Source: Acidimicrobiia bacterium
Lineage (GTDB): Bacteria; Actinomycetota; Acidimicrobiia; Spongiisociales; UBA5794
DNA length: 54,740 nucleotides
Direction: 5' to 3'
Assembly (NCBI GenBank): GCA_003235475.1
Contig: QJWC01000070.1
Location: 1 to 54,740, forward strand
Positions 1-9,122 of this stretch are shown here, in pieces. The notes beneath the pieces were generated by a model. It had not been told where the DNA came from. It did no database searches and was given only the letters and a program-made list of their open reading frames with translations. The stretch's first letter is position 1; every line of letters begins with the position of its first letter. Position numbers and translations under genes: made by a program.

Positions 1-141
1 CTCGATCTTCTCATCGACGACGCGACGCTCGAAACCCGTCGCGCCGCATGGAAGCCGATTCCACCCCGCTACACGACCGGCGCCCTCGCCAAGTACGCCA
101 AGCTCGTCGGCTCAGCCGAGACAGGCGCCGTCCTCGCGTAA
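1..141 (+). CDS. ilvD: Dihydroxy-acid dehydratase, C-terminal fragment (gene begins before window)
   Basis: Frame 1 from base 1 to TAA at 139-141 reads [46 protein letters not shown], the typical IlvD C-terminus (W-P-P-Y[13 protein letters not shown]). Missing from the ORF track because it has no start in the window. Confidence 0.85.
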   Translation, partial: LDLLIDDATLETRRAAWKPIPPRYTTGALAKYAKLVGSAETGAVLA

Positions 142-158
142 CTCGTCCACGTCGAGGA

Positions 159-286
159 ACCCCCCTGCATCGCACTTCGTGCTCTGCCGTCCCCCCTGAA
201 GGGGGGACATCGTGTGTAGCGTGGTGTGTGTTTCGTGTGCGTCCCCCTTTCAAGGGGGACAGGCGAGCGAAGCGAGCCAGGGGGAT
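159..286 (+). repeat. Family A palindromic repeat, copy A1 (left arm 159-208, right arm 241-286)
   Basis: AACCCCCCTGCATCGCACTTCGTGCTCTGCCGTCCCCCCTGAAGGGGGGAC, spacer, then GTCCCCCTTTCAAGGGGGACAGGCGAGCGAAGCGAGCCAGGGGGAT; recurs near-identically at five other loci. Confidence 0.9.
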
Positions 287-325
287 CCCCTTGAACGGGC
301 CGCGCCGCGCGGTCACAGTGCAATC

Positions 326-673
326 GTGGTCAGCAGTCGCCTTCGGGACTTCGCACGTGGAAACAGGAAGAGCCCGACGCTGGCTGAGCGAATCCTGTGG
401 CAGGAGTTGCGCGGACGGGCACTCGGTGTGCGGTTTCGCCGAGAGGACCCGATCGGGCCGTACATCGCGGACTTCTCGTGCCGGGATCGGCGGCTCGTCA
501 TCGAGGTCGACGGTGTGTCGCATGAGAACAGCCAGAGCGACGATGCCCGCGACGCGTGGTTTCGGCTTCATGGGTGGCGCGTGCTGAGGGTTCTCGATGA
601 GGACGTGCTCGACAACCTCGACACGACGCTCGACGCGATCGACCGTGCAATTCACGAACCGAGGGCGTGGTAG
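326..673 (+). CDS. DUF559 / Vsr-like endonuclease domain protein
   Basis: SPTLAERILWQELRGRALGVRFRREDPIGPYIADFSCRDRRLVIEVDGVSHE...RDAWFRLHGWRVLRVLDEDVLDNLD matches the DUF559 pattern (FRRQ-pIgpYivDFyc...LviEvDG..H...D..R...L...G..VlR). GTG at 326 chosen as start because the longer ORF (from 212) runs through repeat A1. Confidence 0.85.
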   Translation: MVSSRLRDFARGNRKSPTLAERILWQELRGRALGVRFRREDPIGPYIADFSCRDRRLVIEVDGVSHENSQSDDARDAWFRLHGWRVLRVLDEDVLDNLDTTLDAIDRAIHEPRAW

Positions 674-683
674 CTTCTAACCC

Positions 684-932
684 ATGAAGCTGAGCATCGA
701 ATACTGCGCGTCTTGAGGCTATACCGACCGTGCCGTGAGCATGGTTGAGGCAATACTCGGGAAGTACGAGCACTACATCGACGACATCACCGTGGTCCCG
801 TCCACAGGCGGCGTCTTCGAGGTCAATGTCGGTGACGCTCTCGTGTTCTCCAAGAAGGAACTCGGGCGGCACGCCACCATCGACGAAGTCATGGAGTCCG
901 TCGGCGCCATCGTCGGCCCGACGGCGACCTGA
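684..932 (+). CDS. SelW/Rdx-family protein with in-frame UGA (probable selenocysteine) at 714-716
   Basis: ATG at 684: MKLSIEYCAS-U-GYTDRAVSMVEAILGKYEHYIDDITVVPSTGGVFEVNVGDALVFSKKELGRHATIDEVMESVGAIVGPTAT. TGA falls at the second Cys position of the CxxC/CxxU motif; the FEV.V...L.FSKK block is typical of SelW. The listed ORF 735..932 is the same frame, truncated. Confidence 0.85.
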
Positions 933-936
933 CCGC

Positions 937-2502
937 CTAATCGACCCACGTCGGCAGGCTGCGGTCAACGTGAACCAGGTCTCCGTCGATGATCGTCTCG
1001 AACACCTCCGCCGACCTGATCTCGTCCGCAGTCGATTCGAGCGGGTTGACGCTGAGCACGGTGAGATCAGCTGGACTCCCAACGCTGAGGGGCGATGCCT
1101 CGCCGATCGCAGAAGCCGCGCCAGCGGTGAACAAGCCGAGTGCATCGGCAGGGCTCAGGGCTTCCGAAAGGACGATCCCTGCCCGATCGATGGCGGCTGC
1201 CATTCCCCAGAGAGGGTGCGGAGGCTCGACGGGGCTGTCTGACGACCCAGCGAGCGGAATGCCGAGTTCTCGCATCGACTCGAACGGGTAGACCCAGCCT
1301 TCGCGATCGGGGCCGACGCGGCCGAGCACCCAGTCCGTCTCCGATGCGAGAAACGCCGGTTGTACGCACGCGGTGACCCGGAACCGACGGAAACGCTCCC
1401 GCTGTGCCGGCGAAATGACGGAAACGTGTTCCACCCGCATCCGGCTCGCGTCGAATCCTTCGCCGATGAGTTGCTCGTACACATCCAATACGGCGTCGAC
1501 GGCGCGATCGCCTATCGCGTGGATCGCGACGATCCCACCGAGCGAGAGTGCATGTCTGGCGAGGTCTGTGTCGACATCGGAGAGTCGCAGCGTCCCGGTG
1601 GTGTCGACGTCCGCGAACGGATCATGCATCGCGGCCGTGTGTCCCCCGAGGCTCCCATCGGCGAACCGCTTGAGCCCGAGCCACCGAAGGCGCGGCCCTG
1701 TGTCCGAGAGAACCTGCCTGGCGCGTGTGATGGCCTCGGGCGTGTCCGCGATGACGATGCCGTGCACCTTGATCGGGAGTCGGTCAGCGACCTCCGCCCA
1801 CAGGCCGAGCTCTGCATCCAAGCGCTCCGAGGGCCTCTCCCCGTAGCCGATCATGGCTCCGATCGACGTGAGCCCAAGCCCCGCAAGCCGTCTCAACCCC
1901 TCGACGAGGTCGTCTGCGGACAACGATCCCCCACGGGCGAGAGAGCTCGCGATCAGGCCCATGGCCGTCTCGCGGAGCACGCCTGTCGGTTCGCCGTTCG
2001 GGTCGCGGTCAACGACCCCACCAGCGGGGTTGTCGCGTGCTGCGTCGATACCGGATCGGCTGAGCGCCATCGAGTTCGCCACGGCGATGTGGCCGCAGTA
2101 CCGGTAGATGACGGCTGGGCGGTCCGGAACGGCGCGGTCGAGGTCCTGCCTCGTCGGGAGCCGCTGTTCGGCGAGGGACTCGTCGTCGAACCGCGTCGCC
2201 ACCACGGGACTCAGCTGTGGCACCGTCTCGGCATACGAGGCGAGACGGTCCACGAGATCGTCGATCGACATCGCGGACTTGAGGGAGCAGCCCCTGAGCA
2301 GGCTCGCATAGGGGACCGCGTGGATGTGGGCATCACGAAGCCCGGGAACGATCGTCGCGCCTGCGTGGTGCAGCCGCTCGCATCCCGGTTCCAGCAGGTC
2401 GCTCGCCGCACCGACCCGGAGGATCTTGCCGTCGTCGACGAGAACGGCATCCCCGACGATCCCATCAGATGTGACGACCCTCTCGGCGGAGATGACCCTC
2501 AC
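937..2502 (-). CDS. Amidohydrolase family 3 (YtcJ-like) metal-dependent hydrolase
   Basis: VPGLRDAHIHAVPYA, TGVLRE, LKRFADGSLGGHTAAMHDPF, VAIHAIGDRAVDAVLDVYE, RVEHVSVI, SSDSPVEPPHPLWGMAAA. GTG start at 2502 overlaps the upstream TGA (GTGA). Confidence 0.85.
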   Translation of the reverse strand: MRVISAERVVTSDGIVGDAVLVDDGKILRVGAASDLLEPGCERLHHAGATIVPGLRDAHIHAVPYASLLRGCSLKSAMSIDDLVDRLASYAETVPQLSPVVATRFDDESLAEQRLPTRQDLDRAVPDRPAVIYRYCGHIAVANSMALSRSGIDAARDNPAGGVVDRDPNGEPTGVLRETAMGLIASSLARGGSLSADDLVEGLRRLAGLGLTSIGAMIGYGERPSERLDAELGLWAEVADRLPIKVHGIVIADTPEAITRARQVLSDTGPRLRWLGLKRFADGSLGGHTAAMHDPFADVDTTGTLRLSDVDTDLARHALSLGGIVAIHAIGDRAVDAVLDVYEQLIGEGFDASRMRVEHVSVISPAQRERFRRFRVTACVQPAFLASETDWVLGRVGPDREGWVYPFESMRELGIPLAGSSDSPVEPPHPLWGMAAAIDRAGIVLSEALSPADALGLFTAGAASAIGEASPLSVGSPADLTVLSVNPLESTADEIRSAEVFETIIDGDLVHVDRSLPTWVD

Positions 2503-3296
2503 GGTTCGATCAGCCGCATCGGCATCCAGGACTCGATGACCTCCCGCAGCGCCTCGTGGACCGCGCCGTTCGATGCGATCGTGTGCCCGTCGAACGGCGT
2601 CGAGTCCCTGCCGAGCGGGTTCGTGACGGACCCGCCCGCCTCGGTGACGAGAAGCAGCCCTGCTGCACAGTCCCACGGTGCAATGCCGAACTCCCAGTAG
2701 GCGTCGAACCGCCCTGCGGCGACCCATGCAAGGTCCAGGGCCGCGGACCCGAATCGCCTGAGGCCGTTGACCCTGCGGAGGACCTCGCGGATCATGATGC
2801 CGAGTTCGTCCGCCCTCTCGTCATGGTCGTAGGGAAAGCCTGTTGCGACGACCGATCGTCCGAGCTCGGCGGTTGCTGACACGCTCATCATGTGTCCGTT
2901 GAGACGGGCACCCTGCCCGGAGGCCGCGGTGAAGATCTCGTCCCTCAGCGGGTCGCACACGACGCCGACGAGGGGTTTTCCACCCTCGTACAACGCGACG
3001 GATACCGATACCTGGGGGATCGAATGCACGAAGTTCACGGTCCCGTCGAGGGGATCGATGATCCATTGGCGCCCGTCGTGGCGTTCGTGAGCGCCCTGAT
3101 CCTCTTCTGCCAGCACCGTGTCATCGGGACGCTCGGCTCGGATCATCGCGACGATCGCAGCTTCCGAAGCCCTGTCGACCGCCGTGACGGGATCGAACTT
3201 CCCCTTGTACTCGGTCTCGGGAGGCGATCCGAAGAACCTCGCGACGACATCTCCACCTGCCTTGGCGGCGCGCATCGCGAGATGGAGGTCATCCAT
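2499..3296 (-). CDS. Inositol monophosphatase family protein
   Basis: EEDQGAHE, WIIDPLDGTVNFVHSIPQVSVSVAL, AALDLAWVAAGRFDAYWEFGIAPWDCAAGLLLVTEAGG motifs. Confidence 0.9.
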   Translation of the reverse strand: MDDLHLAMRAAKAGGDVVARFFGSPPETEYKGKFDPVTAVDRASEAAIVAMIRAERPDDTVLAEEDQGAHERHDGRQWIIDPLDGTVNFVHSIPQVSVSVALYEGGKPLVGVVCDPLRDEIFTAASGQGARLNGHMMSVSATAELGRSVVATGFPYDHDERADELGIMIREVLRRVNGLRRFGSAALDLAWVAAGRFDAYWEFGIAPWDCAAGLLLVTEAGGSVTNPLGRDSTPFDGHTIASNGAVHEALREVIESWMPMRLIEP

Positions 3297-3363
3297 GTGG
3301 CGATGCTATCCGCGCCACCAGGCCACGGGGGACAACGAGGTGCCAGACCTATGCTCACCGTCC

Positions 3364-4866
3364 ATGGTGCCCATCGCACTCGTCTTGGTGAGCGCAGTCC
3401 TCATGTGGGCGTCGTTTCCTCCCCTGGGACTCGCGCCGCTCGCGTTCGTGGCTCCGGTCCCGTTCCTCCTCGGGATCCGGCGCGTCGAGCGCTCCCTTTG
3501 GGCGATGATGCTCGGTTTCGTGTGGGGCGCCGCCTTCTTCGGCCTTCTCCTCAACTGGTTGATGGTGCTCGGCTTCGTCGCGTGGTTCCCGCTGTCGATC
3601 CTCATGGGGTCGTTCACTGCCGCGTACGCGTTCCTCATCTGGACCTTCCGGCTCTGGCCGACGTGGCGGTGGTGGCTCATCGCAGTCGGGGGATGGTCCG
3701 TACTCGAATTCGTACGCGGGCGATTCCCGTTCGGTGGCTTCCCGTGGGGCGACATCGGATACCCGGCGGCGGGCCTGCCGGGAGCCGCTGGATCCGTGCA
3801 GTGGATCGGCCCGGCAGGCTGGACAGTGCTTGTGGTCGCCTTCGCTGCCGGCATCACACTCGTGATCGAGTCACGCAAGGAGTGGCGCTTCGTGGTCGAC
3901 CCTGCGAGCGCAATCCTGCTCCTCGTGATCGGCGGAGCGCTCCTTGCGCCGTCGCCGGACGGCCAGGTGTGGCGGACCGCAATCGTCCAGGGCGGTTCGC
4001 CATGCCCGCAGACGCACTGCCAGAACGAGAGCCAGCGAATCTTCGAGAGCCACCTCGCCCTGACCGCGTCGATTCCAGAAGGGTCGGTCGAATTCGTCGT
4101 CTGGCCCGAGAACTCGACTGGCACGCCGTTCGAACCGGAGGGGAACGACGAGGTCAGGAGTGCGATCATCGAGCAAGCGCGGCGCCTCAACGCGCACATC
4201 CTCGTCTCCGGCACGCGAGTCGTCGATGACGAGCACTTCATCAACTTCAACGTCCTCTATTCGCCCCAAGGCGTGAAGGTTGGCGAATACCTCAAACGAC
4301 ACCCGGTGCCGTTCGGGGAGTTCGTCCCGCTACGTGGCCTGTTCGATTTCGTCCCGCAACTGGACCAAGTGCCCCGCGACATGGTCCGCGGCGAAGCCCC
4401 GGTGGTGTTCCCCACCGAGCAGGGGACCGTTGGGTCGGTGATCTCGTTCGAGGGGTCCTTTGCACGATCCGTTCGGTCGACCGCGAACGCGGGCGCTCAG
4501 ATCCTCGTGGTGACGACGAATACATCGTCGTACGGGAAGAGTCCTGCCACGGACCAGGCGATTGGCATGGTGAAGGTCAATGCCGCGGCTGCCGGGCTCG
4601 ACACGGCATATGCGTCGATCACGGGGAAATCGACCTACATCAGCGGAGGCGGGGAGGCCGGGCGAACCACGGAACAGCTCGAGGAGGTGGTTCTGTACGG
4701 TTCGCTGAGATTCACGACCGCCAGCAGAACCCTCTGGGTGCGGTTCGGGGACTGGCTCCCGATCCTTGCGATGCTTGCGCTGATCGCCGCGATTGCGATG
4801 CCCGGGGATCGGGGAGACGGCTTCCGGCGGAAGGGCGCGGCCAGTCGTTTTGCACGATCCGGGTGA
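3364..4866 (+). CDS. lnt: Apolipoprotein N-acyltransferase
   Basis: Multi-TM N-terminus, WSVLEFVRGRFPFGGFPWGDIGYPAAG, and nitrilase-like domain with VVWPENS, LKRHPVPFGEFVPLR, ISFEGSFARSVR. ATG 3364 is in frame inside ORF 3118..4866. Confidence 0.9.
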   Translation: MVPIALVLVSAVLMWASFPPLGLAPLAFVAPVPFLLGIRRVERSLWAMMLGFVWGAAFFGLLLNWLMVLGFVAWFPLSILMGSFTAAYAFLIWTFRLWPTWRWWLIAVGGWSVLEFVRGRFPFGGFPWGDIGYPAAGLPGAAGSVQWIGPAGWTVLVVAFAAGITLVIESRKEWRFVVDPASAILLLVIGGALLAPSPDGQVWRTAIVQGGSPCPQTHCQNESQRIFESHLALTASIPEGSVEFVVWPENSTGTPFEPEGNDEVRSAIIEQARRLNAHILVSGTRVVDDEHFINFNVLYSPQGVKVGEYLKRHPVPFGEFVPLRGLFDFVPQLDQVPRDMVRGEAPVVFPTEQGTVGSVISFEGSFARSVRSTANAGAQILVVTTNTSSYGKSPATDQAIGMVKVNAAAAGLDTAYASITGKSTYISGGGEAGRTTEQLEEVVLYGSLRFTTASRTLWVRFGDWLPILAMLALIAAIAMPGDRGDGFRRKGAASRFARSG

Positions 4867-4959
4867 GACGTTCTACAATCCATCCACCGATGATCACTCC
4901 GGCGGTTCTGCGCGACGTTTGCGCCGCCGCCTTGGACACGAAGAAAGGCATGTACATCA

Positions 4960-5148
4960 ATGTCTGACATCCTCAAGGCTTCGCGCCCAAAGGGTCGGTC
5001 CCGACGACCGAAGACGTACGAGGAGGACCGCACCTGCGCTCACTCCGAATGCACGACGCAGCTCTCGCGGTACAACCGTGCCGAGTTCTGCCACACGCAT
5101 CGCCCGGTGCGGTATCCGCGACTCCGTGGCGTTTTGACCGAGGAGTAG
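4960..5148 (+). CDS. Small Cys/His zinc-ribbon-like protein
   Basis: 62 aa with C-x4-C-x12-C-x2-H (CAHSECTTQLSRYNRAEFCHTH); ATG within 100 bp downstream of lnt. Confidence 0.6.
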   Translation: MSDILKASRPKGRSRRPKTYEEDRTCAHSECTTQLSRYNRAEFCHTHRPVRYPRLRGVLTEE

Positions 5149-5169
5149 CCCGGTCAGTCAGCAATGGTG

Positions 5170-5195
5170 AAAGCCCCGGCCGGAGCCGGGGCTTT
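5170..5195. terminator. Terminator-like hairpin between convergent genes
   Basis: AAAGCCCCGGC-CGGA-GCCGGGGCTTTT: perfect inverted repeat followed by T-run. Confidence 0.85.
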
Positions 5196-5201
5196 TCTCT
5201 G

Positions 5202-6503
5202 TCATGAGGCGCCGTTGAAGGCCCCGCTCGACCGTTCGTGGGTGGTGATCGCCGATGCGAGGATGTCGATCCCTGCATCGAGGTCCTCCATCGTGACGTT
5301 GAGCGGCGGGATGAACCGGATCACGTTCGAGTCGGGGCCGCAGTTGAGGATGAGCAGGCCAGCATCGAGCGCTGCCCGGCCGACTGATCCGAAGGCGGCC
5401 GGATCCGGTTTGCCGTTCGGGTCGACGAGCTCGATGCCGATCATCAAGCCGAGCCCGCGCACGTCGCCGATGGACGGATGATCCGCCTTCAGCTCGTTCC
5501 ATCTGGCGAATGCGTGCTCCGATCGCTCAGGAACGCCGGGGATGACAGGCTTCAACGCCTGGACGACCGCGGCGGCAGCTGCACAGGACACCGGGTTGCC
5601 ACCGAATGTCGTTCCGTGCGAACCGGGACCCCACTGGTCGAGGAGTCTCGAGGACGCGATCACGCCTGAAAGCGGCAGCCCGTTTGCGATTGCCTTTCCG
5701 ACGACGAGGACATCCGGCCGCAGGTCATACACCTGACTCGTGAACCAGTCACCGGTGCGCCCGAAGCCCGTCTGCACCTCGTCGACGACGAGCAGGATGT
5801 CGTGGGCATCCGCGATGGCGCGGAGCGCGTGCATGAACTCCTTCGAACCCGGGTAGTAGCCGCCCTCACCCTGCATCGGCTCGACGAGGAACGCAGCGAT
5901 CTCGCCGGGCGTCACCTCGTACTTGAACTTCATCTCGAGTTCCCGGAGGGCGTATGCGTTCGCCTCCTCCTGGGACATACCCCAACCGAACGGATGGGGG
6001 TACGGCGTGACGAAGGTCGATGGCAGCAACGGGTGGTACCCCTCTCGGTACTTCGCCTTCGACGTCGTGTATGTGACGGCTCCCATCGTTCGACCGTGGA
6101 ATCCGCCTCGGAACGTGATGATCCCCTGCCTGCCGGTGACCTTCCTGGCGAGCTTCATGGCTGCTTCGACCGACTCGGCGCCCGCATTCATGAAGAACAC
6201 CTTGTCGAGGCCCTCGGGTGCGACCGAGACGATCGCCTCCCCTGCCTCCACGATCGACTCGTAGAGGAACGAACCGCCGGCGTGCCAGACCTTGTTGAGT
6301 TGTGCCTGTGCGGCTGCGACGACATCGTCAGGCCTGTGGCCGAGGTTCGTGGTTGCGATGCCGCAGGCGAAGTCGAGGTACTGCTTTCCCGATGCTGCCG
6401 TGACCCACGAGCCTTTGCCGTCCACGATGTGGACGTCGTAGTCGTGGGCCGCCGAAATCACCGGGGCGATGACGCTGTGGAAGCGATGCTGTAGATCAGC
6501 CAT
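5202..6503 (-). CDS. Class III aminotransferase (4-aminobutyrate aminotransferase-like)
   Basis: YLDFACGIATTNLGH, NAGAESVEAAMKLARKVTGR, FRGGFHGRT, LLVVDEVQTGFGRTG, VVGKAIANGLPLSGV, GTTFGGNPVSCAAA. Confidence 0.85.
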   Translation of the reverse strand: MADLQHRFHSVIAPVISAAHDYDVHIVDGKGSWVTAASGKQYLDFACGIATTNLGHRPDDVVAAAQAQLNKVWHAGGSFLYESIVEAGEAIVSVAPEGLDKVFFMNAGAESVEAAMKLARKVTGRQGIITFRGGFHGRTMGAVTYTTSKAKYREGYHPLLPSTFVTPYPHPFGWGMSQEEANAYALRELEMKFKYEVTPGEIAAFLVEPMQGEGGYYPGSKEFMHALRAIADAHDILLVVDEVQTGFGRTGDWFTSQVYDLRPDVLVVGKAIANGLPLSGVIASSRLLDQWGPGSHGTTFGGNPVSCAAAAAVVQALKPVIPGVPERSEHAFARWNELKADHPSIGDVRGLGLMIGIELVDPNGKPDPAAFGSVGRAALDAGLLILNCGPDSNVIRFIPPLNVTMEDLDAGIDILASAITTHERSSGAFNGAS

Positions 6504-6648
6504 GGATGTCTCCGTTTCACGAGGTTGTGGACAGGGGCGCGCGCGACCGACCTCCTACGGAGACGCGAAGAGGTGGCTCCTGTCCGTTCGCGGTGCGGTG
6601 AGCATGCAGCGATGCTAGCCGACGTGATCGGCGAAATTCGGCTGTCGC

Positions 6649-7488
6649 CTACTCGCCCGTGAACTCTGGAGGGCGCTTCTGGATGAAGGACGAGACGCCT
6701 TCGATGAAGTCGTTCGAGTGGAGGAACGCGGCGTTCCAGAGCGCGACATAGTCGAGGTTTGCCTCGACGTCGCGGGCCCTTCCACGGTTGAGGACGGCCT
6801 TGGTTCCTTGCACGGCGAGGGGAGAGTTCGACGCGATCTCGGCCGCGAGTTCGTTCGCTGCCTCGTGGAGCTCTTCGGGGTTCGGGTACACCCTCGACAC
6901 CAACCCGAGCTCGTGGGCCTCGTCCGCCGAGAAGTCGCGCCCGGTGAATGCCATCTCCGCGACCTGCGCATGCCCGACGATCAGCGGGAGCCTCTGGAGC
7001 GTGCCGAGGTCCGCGACCATCCCGATCTTCGTCTCCCTGACCGAGAAGACGGCATCCTCGGAGGCGAGCCGGATGTCGACCGCTGTGATCAGGTCGACGC
7101 CTGCCCCGAGGCAGTACCCGTGCACCGCCGCGATCGTCGGCTTCCGTGCGTCCCCGAGCGCGTTGAAGGTGTGTTGGAGCCGTCTTGCGTCTTCGTAGGT
7201 GGAGCGGCGCTGCGTGACCGGGGAGCCTTCGCCGGATCCGCCCATCAACATCGGCCCGAACGCCTTGAGGTCGATGCCCACGCTGAACGCCGGTCCTCGC
7301 GCAGCGACGACGATCACCCGGACGTCTGCTTCCCTGTCGAGGGCTTCGATGATGACGGGGAACTCATCCCAGAAGGCAGGCGCCATCGCGTTCCTGGCCT
7401 CTGGCCGGTCGAGCCACACGGAGGCAATGTGATCTGCGACCTCGACAGAGATCACGTCACTCGTCGGGATGGTGCTCCCTCCTGTCAC
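6649..7488 (-). CDS. Enoyl-CoA hydratase/isomerase (crotonase) family
   Basis: VWLDRPEARNAMAPAFWDEF, ARGPAFSVGIDLKAF, IAAVHGYCLGAGVDLITAVDIRLAS, TKIGMVADLGTLQRLPLIVG. Start likely GTG near 7488 (GTGA overlap). Confidence 0.85.
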   Translation of the reverse strand: MTGGSTIPTSDVISVEVADHIASVWLDRPEARNAMAPAFWDEFPVIIEALDREADVRVIVVAARGPAFSVGIDLKAFGPMLMGGSGEGSPVTQRRSTYEDARRLQHTFNALGDARKPTIAAVHGYCLGAGVDLITAVDIRLASEDAVFSVRETKIGMVADLGTLQRLPLIVGHAQVAEMAFTGRDFSADEAHELGLVSRVYPNPEELHEAANELAAEIASNSPLAVQGTKAVLNRGRARDVEANLDYVALWNAAFLHSNDFIEGVSSFIQKRPPEFTGE

Positions 7489-8096
7489 GGCTTCAGGGAG
7501 AAGGGCGGGTAGATATCGGTGAGTCCCGCGATCCAGCCCCATGTACGTGCCCACCATCGGTGGAATCCGACGAAGTACCAGTGGAGGGCAAGTGGCAGGC
7601 GCCCGTTGAGGACGATTGCCACGTACCCGAACCAGGCTGCGACCAGCGTGCCGATGGTGAGCCAGAGCAGCGCGAACAGGTGAGGTACGGCGAGGGCGGT
7701 TCGAATCCCCAGGATTCCCGCGAGTGCGAGCCAGCGGCTCTGGGGCTCCGGCGCCTCCTCGACGAGCACCTGCGCGGGGTGCTGGTCGTCGGTGCCGAAG
7801 GTGGGATACACGTCGGTGCAGCTGGTGAACCATGCGAAGGCTCGGCTTGTCCACTCGAGGAAGATGAGCTCGTAATTCTCGACCCAGAAGGGCTTGCCGC
7901 CCTGGATGAGGATGTACCAGTACCCGATCCAGGCAATCACCTGCACCACGGCCGCGTACAGCATCAGCAGGATGATGTGGGGAAGGAGGAGGACGGCCTT
8001 GGCGAAGAGCAGCACGCCAAGGCTGGCCAGTCCCCTGGAACGTTCCTCGTCGTCCACCGGGACCACGAAATCGATCGGGTAGCTGGACGTGGTCAT
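7485..8096 (-). CDS. DUF4389 domain membrane protein (tandem repeat of the domain)
   Basis: Two homologous halves: ...YWYILIQGGKPFWVENYELIFLEWTSRAFAWFTSCTDVYPTF and ...YVAIVLNGRLPLALHWYFVGFHRWWARTWGWIAGLTDIYPPF. Confidence 0.7.
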   Translation of the reverse strand: MTTSSYPIDFVVPVDDEERSRGLASLGVLLFAKAVLLLPHIILLMLYAAVVQVIAWIGYWYILIQGGKPFWVENYELIFLEWTSRAFAWFTSCTDVYPTFGTDDQHPAQVLVEEAPEPQSRWLALAGILGIRTALAVPHLFALLWLTIGTLVAAWFGYVAIVLNGRLPLALHWYFVGFHRWWARTWGWIAGLTDIYPPFSLKP

Positions 8097-8105
8097 GCCG
8101 CCAAG

Positions 8106-9122
8106 CTACCGGATCTCGACGCCGTGGTTGCCTTCGCGCACGTGGCCGATGACCACGGCCTCGAGGTTGCTCGATTCAAAAGCCCTGAGCGTGGCGTCGG
8201 CATCTGACTCCGGAACGATTGCCGCAAACCCGATGCCCATGTTGAACGTGCGATACATGTCAGCCGGCGGAACGCCCCCGACCTCTTGGAGCACGTTGAA
8301 CACATGCGGCACGTTCCACCGCGCGCGCTCGACTGTGGCTCGGAGCCCCTCCGGTAGCACACGGATGAGGTTGCCGGGAAGCCCCCCGCCCGTGATGTGA
8401 GCCAGGGCGTGCGGCTGCACCCTTGCGAGCAGGTTCACCACGGCAGGGGAGTAGATCGTGCTCGGTTGGAGGAGCACCTCGGCGGTCGGGGTGGAGGTGT
8501 CGGGAAAGTCTGCGTCCAGCGGGAGATGTTTGGCGACGATCGCCCGTACGAGTGAGAAGCCGTTCGACCTGAGGTTGTCACTGCGGACACCGACGATGAC
8601 ATCTCCCGAGGCGACGTTCTTCGGATCGACCTCCTCACCGAACTCCACGATGCCGAGGGCGGTCGCCGAGATGTCGAATTGGTCGGGCGCCATGACGCCG
8701 GGGTGCTCGGCGGTCTCTCCCCCGAGCAAGGCGATGTCCGCCTCGTTGCAGGCGTCCGTGATGGACTCGACCAGCAACTCGACCAGGTCCACGTCGAGGC
8801 GTCCGATCGCGATGTAGTCGGAGATGGCAATGGGCTGGGCGCCCGCGGCAGCGAGGTCGTCTGCGACCATCGCGACGAGGTCGTACCCGAGTCCCTCGAC
8901 CATGCCCGTCTGCCGTGCGAGCTCCGCCTTCGTTCCCACGCCGTCGGTTGACATCATCAACACGGGGGTGTCGAACCCGGCTGGGATCTGGATTCCTGCC
9001 GCGAACCCGCCGAAGCCGCCTACGACGTCCTCAGTCCACGTGGCGGTGACCCTCCACCCGATCCGATCGACCAGCTCGTCGGCTGCGTTCAGGTTCACTC
9101 CGGATTGCTCGTACGAGGTCAA
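8106..9122 (-). CDS. purM: Phosphoribosylformylglycinamidine cyclo-ligase
   Basis: GVGTKAELARQTG, DDLAAAGAQPIAISDYIA, LLGGETAEHPGVM, HITGGGLPGNLIRVLP, FNMGIGF. Confidence 0.95.
   Translation of the reverse strand: MTSYEQSGVNLNAADELVDRIGWRVTATWTEDVVGGFGGFAAGIQIPAGFDTPVLMMSTDGVGTKAELARQTGMVEGLGYDLVAMVADDLAAAGAQPIAISDYIAIGRLDVDLVELLVESITDACNEADIALLGGETAEHPGVMAPDQFDISATALGIVEFGEEVDPKNVASGDVIVGVRSDNLRSNGFSLVRAIVAKHLPLDADFPDTSTPTAEVLLQPSTIYSPAVVNLLARVQPHALAHITGGGLPGNLIRVLPEGLRATVERARWNVPHVFNVLQEVGGVPPADMYRTFNMGIGFAAIVPESDADATLRAFESSNLEAVVIGHVREGNHGVEIR

Noticed and set aside
212-325. N-terminal extension of the DUF559 ORF (MCSVVCVSCASPFQGGQASEASQGD...)
   Set aside because: This is translation of the repeat A1 arm (the same peptide appears in spurious ORFs at other copies), so the start was moved to about 326.
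735-932. Possibility that the SelW-like gene is a pseudogene or a short 65-aa protein starting at GTG 735
   Set aside because: The frame is intact on both sides of a single TGA placed exactly at the CxxU residue; a random nonsense mutation there is less likely. Not excluded without Sec machinery data.
1360-2700. 446-aa plus-strand ORF
   Set aside because: Antisense to the well-supported amidohydrolase and IMPase genes; Arg/Asp/Val-rich composition typical of high-GC shadow ORFs.
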